Positions 1 through 8,055 of a stretch of DNA of 64,000 nucleotides are shown one piece after another. The notes below the pieces were generated by a model that did no database searches, was not told where the DNA came from, and saw nothing but the letters and a program-made list of their open reading frames with translations. The stretch covers positions 52,768 through 116,767 of the forward strand of contig NZ_JACHLI010000021.1 in NCBI RefSeq assembly GCF_014204515.1, in the 5' to 3' direction. Position 1 is the stretch's first letter, and every line of letters begins with the position of its first letter. Source of the DNA: Pseudomonas nitroreducens (GTDB taxonomy: Bacteria; Pseudomonadota; Gammaproteobacteria; Pseudomonadales; Pseudomonadaceae). The position numbers and the translations under genes are program-made.

Positions 1-905
1 AGGCCTGTGCTTTCGATGCCCATCAAGGCGACGTGGCGGGCGAAAGGCAGGTTGCGAAAGATGAAATGGGCGAGCCCGGGCAGCCGAGGAGTTGTCAGGC
101 GGTTGAGCACCACGCGGAGCTCCACGACCTGATTGGCCCGCGCCAGGTTGTACAGACCCTGCAGGGTTTCACTGAAGGCTCCAGGTGCCTGCACGAGGTG
201 GTCGTGGTCATGGGCGTTGTCGCCGTAGAGCGGCACTCCCCAGCTCAATGCGGGATGGTCCAGCTGTTTCAGTTCAGGTATCCAGGTGGGATCTTTCAGG
301 AGCCTGCCGTTGCTGAGGAGATGGATCGACTTCTCCGGTAGAACGGCCTTGCACTTGGCGAGAATTTCCAGCAGTCCCTCGCGATACAGCGTCGGCTCCC
401 CACCACTGACGCCAAGTTGTTCCTCTCCCGGATCCATCAGGTCGATCAAGCGCAGGTTTTCCTCGATGTGCCAGCGATCATCGATGTCCTTCGGCGGTTG
501 CGAGCACATCAGGCACAGACTGTTGCAGCGATCGGTCATGAACAGCAGATTGGAATTGGCACCTCGCCGATACAGCACACGGACCAGATTGCTCGCTGGC
601 GTGAGGGCAATGACATCACCAGGCCGGACCACATCAGGATCCTTGGGAGCGTGCAGCTGCACGACCGAATTGGGCAGCTCCGCCGCTGCCTGGCAGGGGC
701 ACAGGAAGGCGCCTACGGGAAGCGTGCCCAGGGCCGGATGATTCAGCAGGTCGTGTGGTTCGAGCCAGAGCGCCAGGTCATCGAACGTCGCATTGCCGGC
801 GCAGATGGCCGTGCCTTTCTCGATGAGTTCGCTGACGGTGATCACTTTCAGCAAGCGTGGTGCGGCAAGATTGCGGATGTCGAAATGAGTCTCTCTGCGC
901 AGCAT
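1..905 (-). CDS. hxsC: His-Xaa-Ser system radical SAM maturase HxsC (3' end outside window)
   Basis: Translated from the ATG at 905-903, the frame stays open to the left edge, giving about 301 residues without a stop. It begins MLRRETHFDIRNLAAPRLLK. A radical-SAM cysteine triad CNSLCLMC lies at residues 127-134 (C127, C131, C134), followed by a GGEPT-type SAM-binding segment (GVSGGEPTLYREG). The start is 3 bases downstream of the HxsB stop, so the genes are probably co-transcribed. HxsC is one of two radical SAM enzymes proposed to modify the HxsA peptide, which carries His-Xaa-Ser repeats; the chemistry is not established. HxsA itself would lie left of this window. The family call rests on the pairing with HxsB and HxsD as well as on the motif. 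Confidence 0.8.
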   Translation of the reverse strand, partial: MLRRETHFDIRNLAAPRLLKVITVSELIEKGTAICAGNATFDDLALWLEPHDLLNHPALGTLPVGAFLCPCQAAAELPNSVVQLHAPKDPDVVRPGDVIALTPASNLVRVLYRRGANSNLLFMTDRCNSLCLMCSQPPKDIDDRWHIEENLRLIDLMDPGEEQLGVSGGEPTLYREGLLEILAKCKAVLPEKSIHLLSNGRLLKDPTWIPELKQLDHPALSWGVPLYGDNAHDHDHLVQAPGAFSETLQGLYNLARANQVVELRVVLNRLTTPRLPGLAHFIFRNLPFARHVALMGIESTG

Positions 906-908
906 GGC

Positions 909-2396
909 CTATCCCCTGTATCCGGCGTAGACAATGTCGTCAAACGAGCGACGCGTCAGCCAGGACAACAGGACACGCTGAGTATCGTCGTCACCGTCGC
1001 GCAGCAGAAGCAGCAGGTGCTGGAGAAGTCCCATGTTCTTTTCGCAGAAACTGCTGAAGGCGCGATGGCCGATCGGGTCGCCCTGCCGGGCGAAATGCTC
1101 GACGGGGTCCGCGCCGCAATACGGAACCAAAGCGCAATCGCTGCACCCCGGCAGGGCTTCCGCGATCCCGGCTTCGAGCAGCAGGTGCATCACAGGCGCA
1201 TTCAGCAATTCGCGCAGTGGTTGGCGAACAGTGCCCAGCCGCAAACCGTCCTCGCCCATCTCCAGGAGCATGCGAGCTTCATCGGAGGGGTAGACATGGC
1301 CGTCGTAGTTGTAGACCAGGGCGCCAGTTCCCGCGCCCATGGGCGAGCGCAGGTCGACATATCCGGACGAGAAGGGTGTCAGGATGTTGTTCAGCAGAAG
1401 CGTGGTGTATCCCTCCGAGAGGTGGATGCCCTGCTGGTTCAGCTCCAGCAGATAGGCGAGAGCTTCCTTGTAGAAACTCACATAGCGATCCATCGGGTAG
1501 TCCAGCCGGTGCGCGCTTCTGGCGGCGAAACCGTAGGGGCTGAGCGGGCGCAGGGAGATGCTGGAGAACCCCTGCCTCACGTACTCATCGATGATCGCCC
1601 GCGGTTGCTCCAGACTCCTGGCGGTAAGAGTGGTCAGTGCTGATACCGCGTCGTGCCCAAGCCGCGCTCGGGCGCGACGAATCCCCTCCAGCGTTCGCTC
1701 GTAGGAGTCGCGAGCAGGAGTCGGGCGGTTGGCGTTATGCAGTTCGGCCGGCCCATCCAGCGAGGTCGAAAACTGGATGCGGTGCTGATGGGCGAAATCC
1801 AGCACTTCTTCGCTCAAGTGATGCAGCGTGCTGGTCACAACGAACTGGATGTCGCGCTGCTCCGCCTGGTTGCGCTCCACCACACGTTCGACGATCTGGC
1901 GTATGCGCTCGAAGGCGAGCAACGGCTCACCGCCCTGGAACTCGACAGTGAGGGTCGGGGAGCTGGATTCGAACATGCGCTCGACTGCATCCATCGCGTC
2001 TTGTTCGGACAGGTCGTGGCCATCGCCGGCGAGTGGGGCGCGCGAGACCTGGCAGTACTGGCAAGTGTGGTTGCAGCGCAGGGTGACAACGAAGAGATGC
2101 AGGGCCGGGCCTTGCAGAAGAAAGTCCTTGCGGCTACGAACCTGCGCGGCCATTTCCGGCAGTGGGTCGTGTTTCCCCGGCTCATGGATGAAGTGCCGTG
2201 CCAGCAGGTCCTTGTATAACCGGGTTCCCGATTGCAGGCGCTTGTCCAGCAGGTCACGCAACTGGTTATCGGCGATGAAGAGGTACTCACCTGTATCGGC
2301 GGTGATCAGTACATCCTGCGAACTTTTACCGTCCATGCGCATGAAGCGGAACGGTAATAGCCGATAGCAGCCATCGGTTGCAATGAGTCCGCTCAT
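909..2396 (-). CDS. hxsB: His-Xaa-Ser system radical SAM maturase HxsB
   Basis: A 495-residue radical SAM enzyme. The [4Fe-4S] cluster motif CNHTCQYC is at residues 108-115 (C108, C112, C115), followed by GGEPLL for SAM binding. A second Cys-rich region near the C-terminus (CSDCALVPYCG, then SFCEKN) looks like a SPASM/Twitch-type auxiliary cluster domain, typical of peptide-modifying maturases. The ATG at 2396 is immediately next to the HxsD stop, so the two are translationally linked. HxsB with HxsC is expected to act on the HxsA substrate peptide in the cytoplasm. The reaction is unknown, so only the maturase class is claimed. A generic SPASM maturase is the alternative, but the HxsD-B-C order is characteristic. 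Confidence 0.85.
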   Translation of the reverse strand: MSGLIATDGCYRLLPFRFMRMDGKSSQDVLITADTGEYLFIADNQLRDLLDKRLQSGTRLYKDLLARHFIHEPGKHDPLPEMAAQVRSRKDFLLQGPALHLFVVTLRCNHTCQYCQVSRAPLAGDGHDLSEQDAMDAVERMFESSSPTLTVEFQGGEPLLAFERIRQIVERVVERNQAEQRDIQFVVTSTLHHLSEEVLDFAHQHRIQFSTSLDGPAELHNANRPTPARDSYERTLEGIRRARARLGHDAVSALTTLTARSLEQPRAIIDEYVRQGFSSISLRPLSPYGFAARSAHRLDYPMDRYVSFYKEALAYLLELNQQGIHLSEGYTTLLLNNILTPFSSGYVDLRSPMGAGTGALVYNYDGHVYPSDEARMLLEMGEDGLRLGTVRQPLRELLNAPVMHLLLEAGIAEALPGCSDCALVPYCGADPVEHFARQGDPIGHRAFSSFCEKNMGLLQHLLLLLRDGDDDTQRVLLSWLTRRSFDDIVYAGYRG

Positions 2397-2699
2397 TCAG
2401 ATGCTGCAGCCGATCAGTGCTGCGCGGATCAGTGCCTCTCTGAGGCCGGCGGTTTCCTGCTGGATTCGCTCGCGCAAGGCGAAGTCATTCAACTGCTGAA
2501 GCAGCCGGCCTTTGACCTGGTCTGCACAGAGCGTGGCCGCGACAGTGGAGGATGGGTGGGGATTGAGCAGTACGACGATGCGTTGCCCTTGTACTTGGAT
2601 TTCGGCGATGAAATCGCTGGCAACGCTATAGGCAGCTCTCTGTACGACGCTGGCCGAATAGGAGCGCTCGTCAAGCTGCAGAATGACAGGCCATGTCAT
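2397..2699 (-). CDS. hxsD: His-Xaa-Ser system protein HxsD
   Basis: A 100-residue protein, first gene of the visible hxsD-hxsB-hxsC unit on the minus strand, with its stop abutting the HxsB start codon. It has no signal peptide or membrane segment. The sequence is compact alpha/beta-looking (SYSASVVQRAAYSVASDFIA, later VVLLNPHP). HxsD proteins are short partners of the two maturases and may act as peptide-recognition or chaperone subunits; that role is inference. Size and position fit HxsD well, and the sequence alone would not be diagnostic. The roughly 160 bases upstream (2700-2857) probably hold the operon promoter. Confidence 0.7.
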   Translation of the reverse strand: MTWPVILQLDERSYSASVVQRAAYSVASDFIAEIQVQGQRIVVLLNPHPSSTVAATLCADQVKGRLLQQLNDFALRERIQQETAGLREALIRAALIGCSI

Positions 2700-2857
2700 T
2701 GGCTTCTTCCCTGAAAGACAGACTTTATGTGTGGGATTTTGCCTGGTGACAGGGCGAATGGCCAGTATTCATGCCCGAGCTATCCATGCAGGGAAGGTCG
2801 CTTCGCTTGTGCGCAGCGACGCGCCGCATCGCTGCGGCGGGTCGCTGGAGCAGGGGG

Positions 2858-3292
2858 CTAGACGCGCGGATCGTTGTCCCAGGTGGTGCCGTAGTAGGCG
2901 TGGATGTCGCGGCCCCAGGTCGCGTCGTGCATGTCCGGCCAATGGTCCTTGTCGAAGCCCGGCGCATGTTTCAGCCGGTCCTTGTCGACGTCGAGGACGA
3001 AGCGCTTGTTCACGGTATCCAGGCGCAGGGCGGCCCAGGGTACGGCGAAGAGTTTCTCGCCCATGCCCAGGAAGCCACCGAACGAGAGGACCGCGTAGGC
3101 CACCTTGCCGGTCGCCGTGTCGAGCATGATTTCCTTGATGTCGCCCAGGTCCTCGTCCTGCGCGTTGTAGACGTCGTTGCCGATCAGGGTGTCGGCTCCC
3201 ATCAGCCGCGGGCCGGGCCCGCGATCGCCTTCGGCGGTGAAATCGGTACGTCCCTTGTACATCCCGTACTTGTCGCGTTGTTCGAAGTTCAT
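2858..3292 (-). CDS. PRC-barrel domain protein
   Basis: A 144-residue soluble protein. The start at 3292 was chosen over an upstream in-frame start at 3433 because an AGGAG lies 8-12 bases upstream of this ATG and conserved-looking sequence begins here (MNFEQRDKYGMYKG). The core GADTLIGNDVYNAQDEDLGD followed by IKEIMLDTATGKVAYAVLSFG is the classic PRC-barrel beta-barrel signature (cf. photosynthetic reaction centre H subunit and RimM). Stand-alone PRC-barrel proteins of this size are common in stress- or envelope-related settings. No partner is evident: the neighbours are the divergent TonB receptor and the hxs unit. Function beyond the fold is unknown. Confidence 0.75.
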   Translation of the reverse strand: MNFEQRDKYGMYKGRTDFTAEGDRGPGPRLMGADTLIGNDVYNAQDEDLGDIKEIMLDTATGKVAYAVLSFGGFLGMGEKLFAVPWAALRLDTVNKRFVLDVDKDRLKHAPGFDKDHWPDMHDATWGRDIHAYYGTTWDNDPRV

Positions 3293-3821
3293 AGGTGCGC
3301 TCCTGGCCCAGGGCCACAGGCAGTAGGACCACTCCCGTGCGAGTGGCGGACTGCTCCGGTCGCGCCGGCGAAAACCGGATGGTGCGGCGCGGGACCGGAC
3401 GACTTTTCTGGCCGCGCAGCTGCCCGCGGGCATTCGCGTGATGCCCGTATGAACAGGTGGCGGGGACGAAGAACGTCTAGGGGTGAATCGAACCGACCCG
3501 GTCGGCGGAATCTTCCGCGACGCTCTGATCAGGAGAGTGGCCGGCCGGATTCGGCGTTCGCAAATTGCGACCAGCGGTGGGGTTGTCCTGGGTGGCGCAT
3601 GGAGTGGCCGAGGGCACGCCGCCGGGTCTCCTCCCTTGGTACAGGCCAGTCCCGCCCATCGTAGGATTCTTCGCGGCGCGCCGTCGCACTACCGTCTGGC
3701 CATCCGCCGCCACGCACTCGCCGCCCATCCCGACTGCCGTTTCCGGGACCAGCGTGCGTTCGCGTATCCGGCGGCTCCCGTTCCGCTCGACGATAACCAC
3801 AACAAGACAGGTAACGCCGCC
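3293..3821. other. Intergenic region between divergent PRC-barrel and TonB-receptor genes
   Basis: About 530 bases without a convincing gene. An in-frame extension of the receptor ORF reaches 3483, but its sequence is Arg/His/Pro-rich and precedes a good signal peptide, so it was treated as noncoding. The region should hold both divergent promoters. No clear Fur box, repeat or structured RNA was recognised. Confidence 0.5.
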
Positions 3822-6311
3822 ATGCCCGGATGCCCGCTGTTCCGCTCCAGTGCCCTTGCCCTGTTCATTTCCCAGACCGTTGTCTGGGTGCCAATGGCCG
3901 GCGCGGCGGAGCAGGACCCGCCGCTGGCGCTGGAGGACAGCGAGGTGATCGGCGCGCTGCCGCTGCCGTCGCTGGGCCTGGCCCGCGACCGGATCGCCGC
4001 GCCGGTGCAGACCTTCGACGCTGACGAAATCGCCAGGAGCCAGTCCCTCGGCCTGGCCGACTTCCTCGACCGGCGCGCGGCCGGCGTCTACGTCAACGAC
4101 ATCCAGAACAACCCGCTGCAGCCGGACATCAACTACCGCGGCTTCACCGCCTCGCCGCTGCTGGGCACGCCCCAGGGGCTGTCGCTGTACCTGGACGGCG
4201 TGCGCATGAACCAGCCGTTCGGCGACGTGGTCAGCTGGGACCTGATCCCCGACAACGCCATCGCCAGCGCCCAGCTGATGCCCGGCAGCAACCCGCTGTT
4301 CGGCCTCAACACCCTGGGCGGTGCGCTGGCGGTGCAGACGAAGAACGGCCGCGACAACCCCGGCGGCGCCATCCAGACCACCCTCGGCTCCTATGGCCGG
4401 CGTATCGGCGAGGTGGAGTACGGCGGCAGCGAAGGGCAGTGGGACTGGTTCGCCGCCGGCACCCACTTCGAGGAAGACGGCTGGCGCGAGCATTCCGATT
4501 CCGACGCGCAGAAGCTGTTCGGCAAGCTTGGCTGGCGGGGCGAGAGCACCGACCTGAAGCTGACCTACAGCTTCGCCGACACCGACCTCAACGGTAACGG
4601 CATGGTCCCCAGGAGCTTCCTGCGGCGCGACTACGACAGCGTCTACACCTACCCGGACAACACGCAGAACACCGCCAACTTCTTGAACCTGCAGTGGAGC
4701 CACGACTACAGCGACGACCTGGGCCTGTCCGGCAACCTGTATTACCGCCACATCGGCACCGACACCTTCAACGGCGACATCAACGATGAAGCCCTGCCCG
4801 AGGAGATCGGCGGTCCCGGCCAGAACATTCTCACTGCGCCGGGCGCCTACACCACCGCCGGCAACCTGCAGGCGTGCAGGGCGCAGTTCGAGCCCGGCGG
4901 CGAACCCGGTGAGAAGTGCTCGGGCATGATCAACCGCACCCGTACCCGCCAGAGCAACATCGGCCTGTTCCAGCAGCTGTCGGTGCGCAACCGCCTGCTC
5001 GGGCTGGACAACCAGTTCGCCCTCGGCGGCGGTTTCGATTTCAGCCAGGTACGCTTCCAGCAGTCAGCGGAGTACGGCGCGCTCACGGCCGACCGCGGCA
5101 TCGTCGGCACCGGTGTCTACGCCGAGGCCGACAACGCCTTCAACCTCGATGGCGAGCTGGATGATCGCGCCGTACGGCTGAAGGGCAACACCCGCACCTG
5201 GAGCCTCTACGGCAGCGATACGCTGACCCTGCACGAGGGGCTCGACCTCACGCTGTCCGGGCGCTACAACGACATCTCGGTGCGCAACCACGACCAGCAG
5301 ACGCATTACGAACTGGACGGCGACAGCCTCGGCGAGGACATCGACGAGAGCGCCTCGCTCAGCGGCAAGCACCACTTCAACCGCTTCAACCCCGCCATCG
5401 GCCTGACCTTCCAGGCGACGCCGAACCTCACCGCCTACGCCGGCTACAGCGAAGGCAGCCGCGCGCCGACCACCATCGAGCTGGGGTGCGCCAACCCGGA
5501 CGCGCCCTGCCGCCTGCCCAATTCGATGGCCGGCGATCCGCCGCTGGAGCAGGTGGTCACCCGTACCTTCGAGGCCGGCCTGCGCGGGCGCATCGGCGAT
5601 CACCTGGGCTGGAACGCCGGGCTGTTCAGCTCACGCAACAGCAACGACATCCAGTTCGTCTCCTCCAGCACCAGTGGCAGCGGCTACTTCGCCAATTTCG
5701 GCGAGACCCGCCGCCGCGGCGTGGAGACGGGCCTGTTCGCCGACCTCGGGGACTGGTCGCTGGGCGCCAACTACACCTTCATCGACGCCACCTACCGCTC
5801 CGCCGAAACCTTCCTCGGCGAAGCCAACAGCAGCGCGGAGGATGGCCGCATCAGCGTTCGCTCCGGCGACCGCATCCCGCTGATCCCGCGGCACATCCTC
5901 AAGCTCTCCGCCGATTACGCGGCGAGCGAGCGCCTGAGCCTGGGCGCCGATGCCATCGGCATCTCCAGCAGCTACGTGCGCGGCAACGAGAACAACGATC
6001 ACCAGAGCGGCGGGCTGTACGAGGGCAGCGGGGAGATCGGCGGCTACACCGTGTTCAACCTCAGCGCGGCGTATCAGGTCGACAAGGCCTGGAAGGTCTT
6101 CGCCGAGGTCGACAACCTGTTCGACCGCGAGTACCTCACCGCCGGCATGCTCGGCGCCAACCCCTTCGACGCCAGTGGGGTGATGCGCACCGATGGCGCT
6201 GCCGGCAACGGCACCGTCAATGGTCGACGCAGCAATACGGTCGGGGAGACCTTCGTCTCGCCAGGCGCGCCACGCACCGCCTGGATGGGCGTGCGCTGGC
6301 AATTCCTCTGA
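3822..6311 (+). CDS. TonB-dependent outer-membrane receptor
   Basis: An 829-residue protein from the ATG at 3822, where a signal peptide begins (MPGCPLFRSSALALF, processing near AGAAEQ). The N-terminal plug follows directly (APVQTFDADEIARSQSLGLA, then NPLQPDINYRGF and LGGALAVQTKNG), with no STN signalling domain. A 22-strand barrel follows and the C-terminus ends in WMGVRWQFL, an outer-membrane aromatic C-terminal signature. Family members import iron chelates, cobalamin or other scarce ligands using TonB energy. No sigma/anti-sigma pair, TonB or ABC partner is adjacent, so the ligand cannot be assigned. Two internal Cys pairs in extracellular-loop-like segments may form disulfides. Confidence 0.88.
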   Translation: MPGCPLFRSSALALFISQTVVWVPMAGAAEQDPPLALEDSEVIGALPLPSLGLARDRIAAPVQTFDADEIARSQSLGLADFLDRRAAGVYVNDIQNNPLQPDINYRGFTASPLLGTPQGLSLYLDGVRMNQPFGDVVSWDLIPDNAIASAQLMPGSNPLFGLNTLGGALAVQTKNGRDNPGGAIQTTLGSYGRRIGEVEYGGSEGQWDWFAAGTHFEEDGWREHSDSDAQKLFGKLGWRGESTDLKLTYSFADTDLNGNGMVPRSFLRRDYDSVYTYPDNTQNTANFLNLQWSHDYSDDLGLSGNLYYRHIGTDTFNGDINDEALPEEIGGPGQNILTAPGAYTTAGNLQACRAQFEPGGEPGEKCSGMINRTRTRQSNIGLFQQLSVRNRLLGLDNQFALGGGFDFSQVRFQQSAEYGALTADRGIVGTGVYAEADNAFNLDGELDDRAVRLKGNTRTWSLYGSDTLTLHEGLDLTLSGRYNDISVRNHDQQTHYELDGDSLGEDIDESASLSGKHHFNRFNPAIGLTFQATPNLTAYAGYSEGSRAPTTIELGCANPDAPCRLPNSMAGDPPLEQVVTRTFEAGLRGRIGDHLGWNAGLFSSRNSNDIQFVSSSTSGSGYFANFGETRRRGVETGLFADLGDWSLGANYTFIDATYRSAETFLGEANSSAEDGRISVRSGDRIPLIPRHILKLSADYAASERLSLGADAIGISSSYVRGNENNDHQSGGLYEGSGEIGGYTVFNLSAAYQVDKAWKVFAEVDNLFDREYLTAGMLGANPFDASGVMRTDGAAGNGTVNGRRSNTVGETFVSPGAPRTAWMGVRWQFL

Positions 6312-6332
6312 GGGAAGGACCTTTGAGAGATC

Positions 6333-6364
6333 GGCAGCCGCCCACGCGGGGCAGGGCGGCTGCC
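6333..6364. terminator. GC-rich hairpin between convergent genes
   Basis: GGCAGCCGCCC (6333-6343) and GGGCGGCTGCC (6354-6364) form a perfect 11-bp stem with a 10-base loop, between the receptor stop and the convergent stop at 6377. There is no U-tract on the plus side, so termination is plausible but not certain. It may serve both convergent transcripts. Confidence 0.5.
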
Positions 6365-6376
6365 GGCCGGGCGCGG

Positions 6377-6679
6377 TTATTGCCCCGGAACCCCGCCGGC
6401 CTTGGGCACCAGGTCGCCGATGGCCGAGCAGGAGTAGGTGTTGGAGTAGTCGTAGTACTGCTGCGAGAAGCTGCCACCTTCGTAAGTGGTGCACTGGTAG
6501 GCCGAGGAGCCTTTCTGCAGGATCAGGAAGTGGATCTGCACGACCCGTCCCGGCGCCCAGTAGGCTGACTTGATCTCATAGCCGCGGCCCAGCAGGTCGG
6601 TGAGTTTCGGCTCTTCGGCCAGGGCCTGGCTGCCCCAGGCCATGAGCCCGAGCAGGGAAATTTTCAGTAGTCTGTTCAT
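6377..6679 (-). CDS. Small exported protein, unknown function
   Basis: A 100-residue protein with a clear Sec signal peptide (MNRLLKISLLGLMAWGSQALA, cleaved before EEPKL), leaving a mature periplasmic or secreted domain of about 79 residues. Two cysteines in the mature part (QCTTYEGG and YSCSAIGD) could form a disulfide. It contains a Tyr-rich stretch (QQYYDYSNTYS). It is the last gene of a three-gene minus-strand set of exported proteins (7717 to 6377), separated from the middle gene by a strong hairpin. No family was recognised, so no function is claimed. Confidence 0.65.
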   Translation of the reverse strand: MNRLLKISLLGLMAWGSQALAEEPKLTDLLGRGYEIKSAYWAPGRVVQIHFLILQKGSSAYQCTTYEGGSFSQQYYDYSNTYSCSAIGDLVPKAGGVPGQ

Positions 6680-6708
6680 CGTGGGTTCCGTCCTTGGCGG
6701 GTGTTGAC

Positions 6709-6730
6709 GCCTTCCCCGGTGGGGAAGGCG
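6709..6730 (-). terminator. Perfect intra-operon hairpin
   Basis: CGCCTTCCCC (6709-6718), a two-base loop, then GGGGAAGGCG (6721-6730) lie between the lipoprotein stop (6738) and the start of the downstream exported protein (6679). The extended outer GACGCC/GGCGTC bases may lengthen the stem. It may be a terminator or attenuator lowering expression of the last gene, or an RNA-processing site; no U-tract is visible. Confidence 0.5.
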
Positions 6731-6737
6731 AGAGGCG

Positions 6738-7133
6738 TCAGGCTTCCGGCCTCAGCGGGATGCCGCCGCAATTGCCGCGGGTGAGCAGGTAGTCGACCTG
6801 GCGGGCGCGGTTGATCGCGACGCGGATTTCGCAGCTGGCCGAGTGCACCACGTCGCCCCAGTACTCGGTATGCACCAGCTGGCCGTTCTGCGGACCGGTG
6901 TAGGTGCCGAGGGCTTCGCGGGAAACATACGACGTGTCGCGGCGATAGATCAGTACGACCCAGTCGTTCTCCGGCGCCAGGCCGATGTCGCTGGGCGCGC
7001 CGAAGTGGTCGATGGCCTCGCCCGCCGGGCGACCCTTCCAGTAGCTGCGGGCCTGCGCCTCGGGCAGGGTGGGGATGGCGGAGCAGCCGCCGAGCAGGAT
7101 GGCGATCATCCCCAGCGCGAGTAGTCCTTTCAT
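6738..7133 (-). CDS. Predicted outer-membrane lipoprotein
   Basis: A 131-residue protein with a type II signal peptide: the lipobox LLGGC places the lipidated Cys at residue 17 of MKGLLALGMIAILLGGCS. The residue after Cys is Ser, consistent with outer-membrane sorting under the +2 rule. The mature part has a SmpA/OmlA-like feel (GRPAGEAIDHFGAPSDIG, VVLIYRRDTSY), but the match is not strong enough to name. Its ATG overlaps the stop of the upstream gene by 4 bases (ATGA), so translation is coupled. It is the middle gene of three exported proteins. Function unknown. Confidence 0.7.
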   Translation of the reverse strand: MKGLLALGMIAILLGGCSAIPTLPEAQARSYWKGRPAGEAIDHFGAPSDIGLAPENDWVVLIYRRDTSYVSREALGTYTGPQNGQLVHTEYWGDVVHSASCEIRVAINRARQVDYLLTRGNCGGIPLRPEA

Positions 7134-7717
7134 TGCACGCCCTCCTTGGCCGGTGCGTTCTTCACGGGCATCTGCTCGAAGCCCTTGTCGACCATGTCCA
7201 GGATCAGGTTCTTGGCGTGATCGCGGTTGCGCAGCTGGAACAGGCCGGGAGCGGCCGAGACCAGTTGCGCCATGGGAATCTTGCCCAGCGGATACATCTT
7301 CTGTTCCACGTGGGCGTTCGGCTTGCAGAGGAAGTCACGGCTCTGGGCGATCCAGGCCTCGGGCTTCTTCTGCCATTCCTTGGAGACCTTCTTGGGACGG
7401 ATGTCGTTGTAGAACTTGTCGTAGTTCTGCGCGCCGTTGAGGCGCACGCGGTTCTTCGCGCAGTCGATCTCGACGTCATAGGCGGTGAAGGTCGGCTTGG
7501 CGCCTTCCTCGTAGAACTCATAGACGCCCAGCGAGCGCACGCCGTTCTTGCGGTCGTAGATGTTGGCGGGGTCGCCATCGGCGACGAAGATTTCGTTCTT
7601 GTACAGGCTGCCCTGCTGGTGGATCAGCCAGTAATCGCCGGAGGGGCCTTCCGCTTGCGCGGCGAGGGGGCTGCAGAGCAGCAGGGCGGGCAGCCAGGGG
7701 CCGAGGGGTTTGAGCAT
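7130..7717 (-). CDS. Exported protein, unknown function
   Basis: A 195-residue protein. The ATG at 7717 is preferred over an upstream start at 7753: AAGGA lies 9 bases upstream and a signal peptide starts here (MLKPLGPWLPALLLCSPLAA, cleaved after AQA). The mature domain begins EGPSGDYWLIHQQGSLYKNE and contains EIDCAKNRVRLNGAQNYDK. The alternating pattern suggests a small beta-rich periplasmic domain of the surface-adhesin-like type often annotated only as hypothetical in Pseudomonas. Its stop overlaps the next start by 4 bases, making it the head of the exported-protein operon. Function unknown. Confidence 0.65.
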   Translation of the reverse strand: MLKPLGPWLPALLLCSPLAAQAEGPSGDYWLIHQQGSLYKNEIFVADGDPANIYDRKNGVRSLGVYEFYEEGAKPTFTAYDVEIDCAKNRVRLNGAQNYDKFYNDIRPKKVSKEWQKKPEAWIAQSRDFLCKPNAHVEQKMYPLGKIPMAQLVSAAPGLFQLRNRDHAKNLILDMVDKGFEQMPVKNAPAKEGVQ

Positions 7718-8055
7718 GACGGACAGTCCTTTGCCGTGGGATCGCCAGGGCACAGCGCACCCCGGCGAAGGAAGGGTAGGAAACTAGAGGCGCAGGTTTT
7801 GCCGGTCAACCTGCTTGTAGGAATTTTGTGACAGACGGCAGCCAAGTCTTGCGCTGAGGCAACGCCTCCTGTTCCTCGATAACGGCGCGCTGGAGCCTGC
7901 CGCCGGGCTGCTCGTTCAGCGACAGGTGCCAGCCTGGCGCGGTGTATCACAGCAGCTACAGTTAGTTCGCAGGCCGTGGCATGGCAGTGTGCAGGGAGCG
8001 CGGCTCCCGCACGCCATCGGCGGGAATCCGAATCGACGGAACAAGGAACTCGCCC
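7718..8055. other. Divergent promoter region between exported-protein and MoxR operons
   Basis: 338 bases separate the divergent starts at 7717 (minus) and 8056 (plus). Both operon promoters should lie here. No recognisable operator or structured RNA was found. The in-frame MoxR extension back to 7981 is rejected in favour of the GTG with a good ribosome-binding site. Confidence 0.5.
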
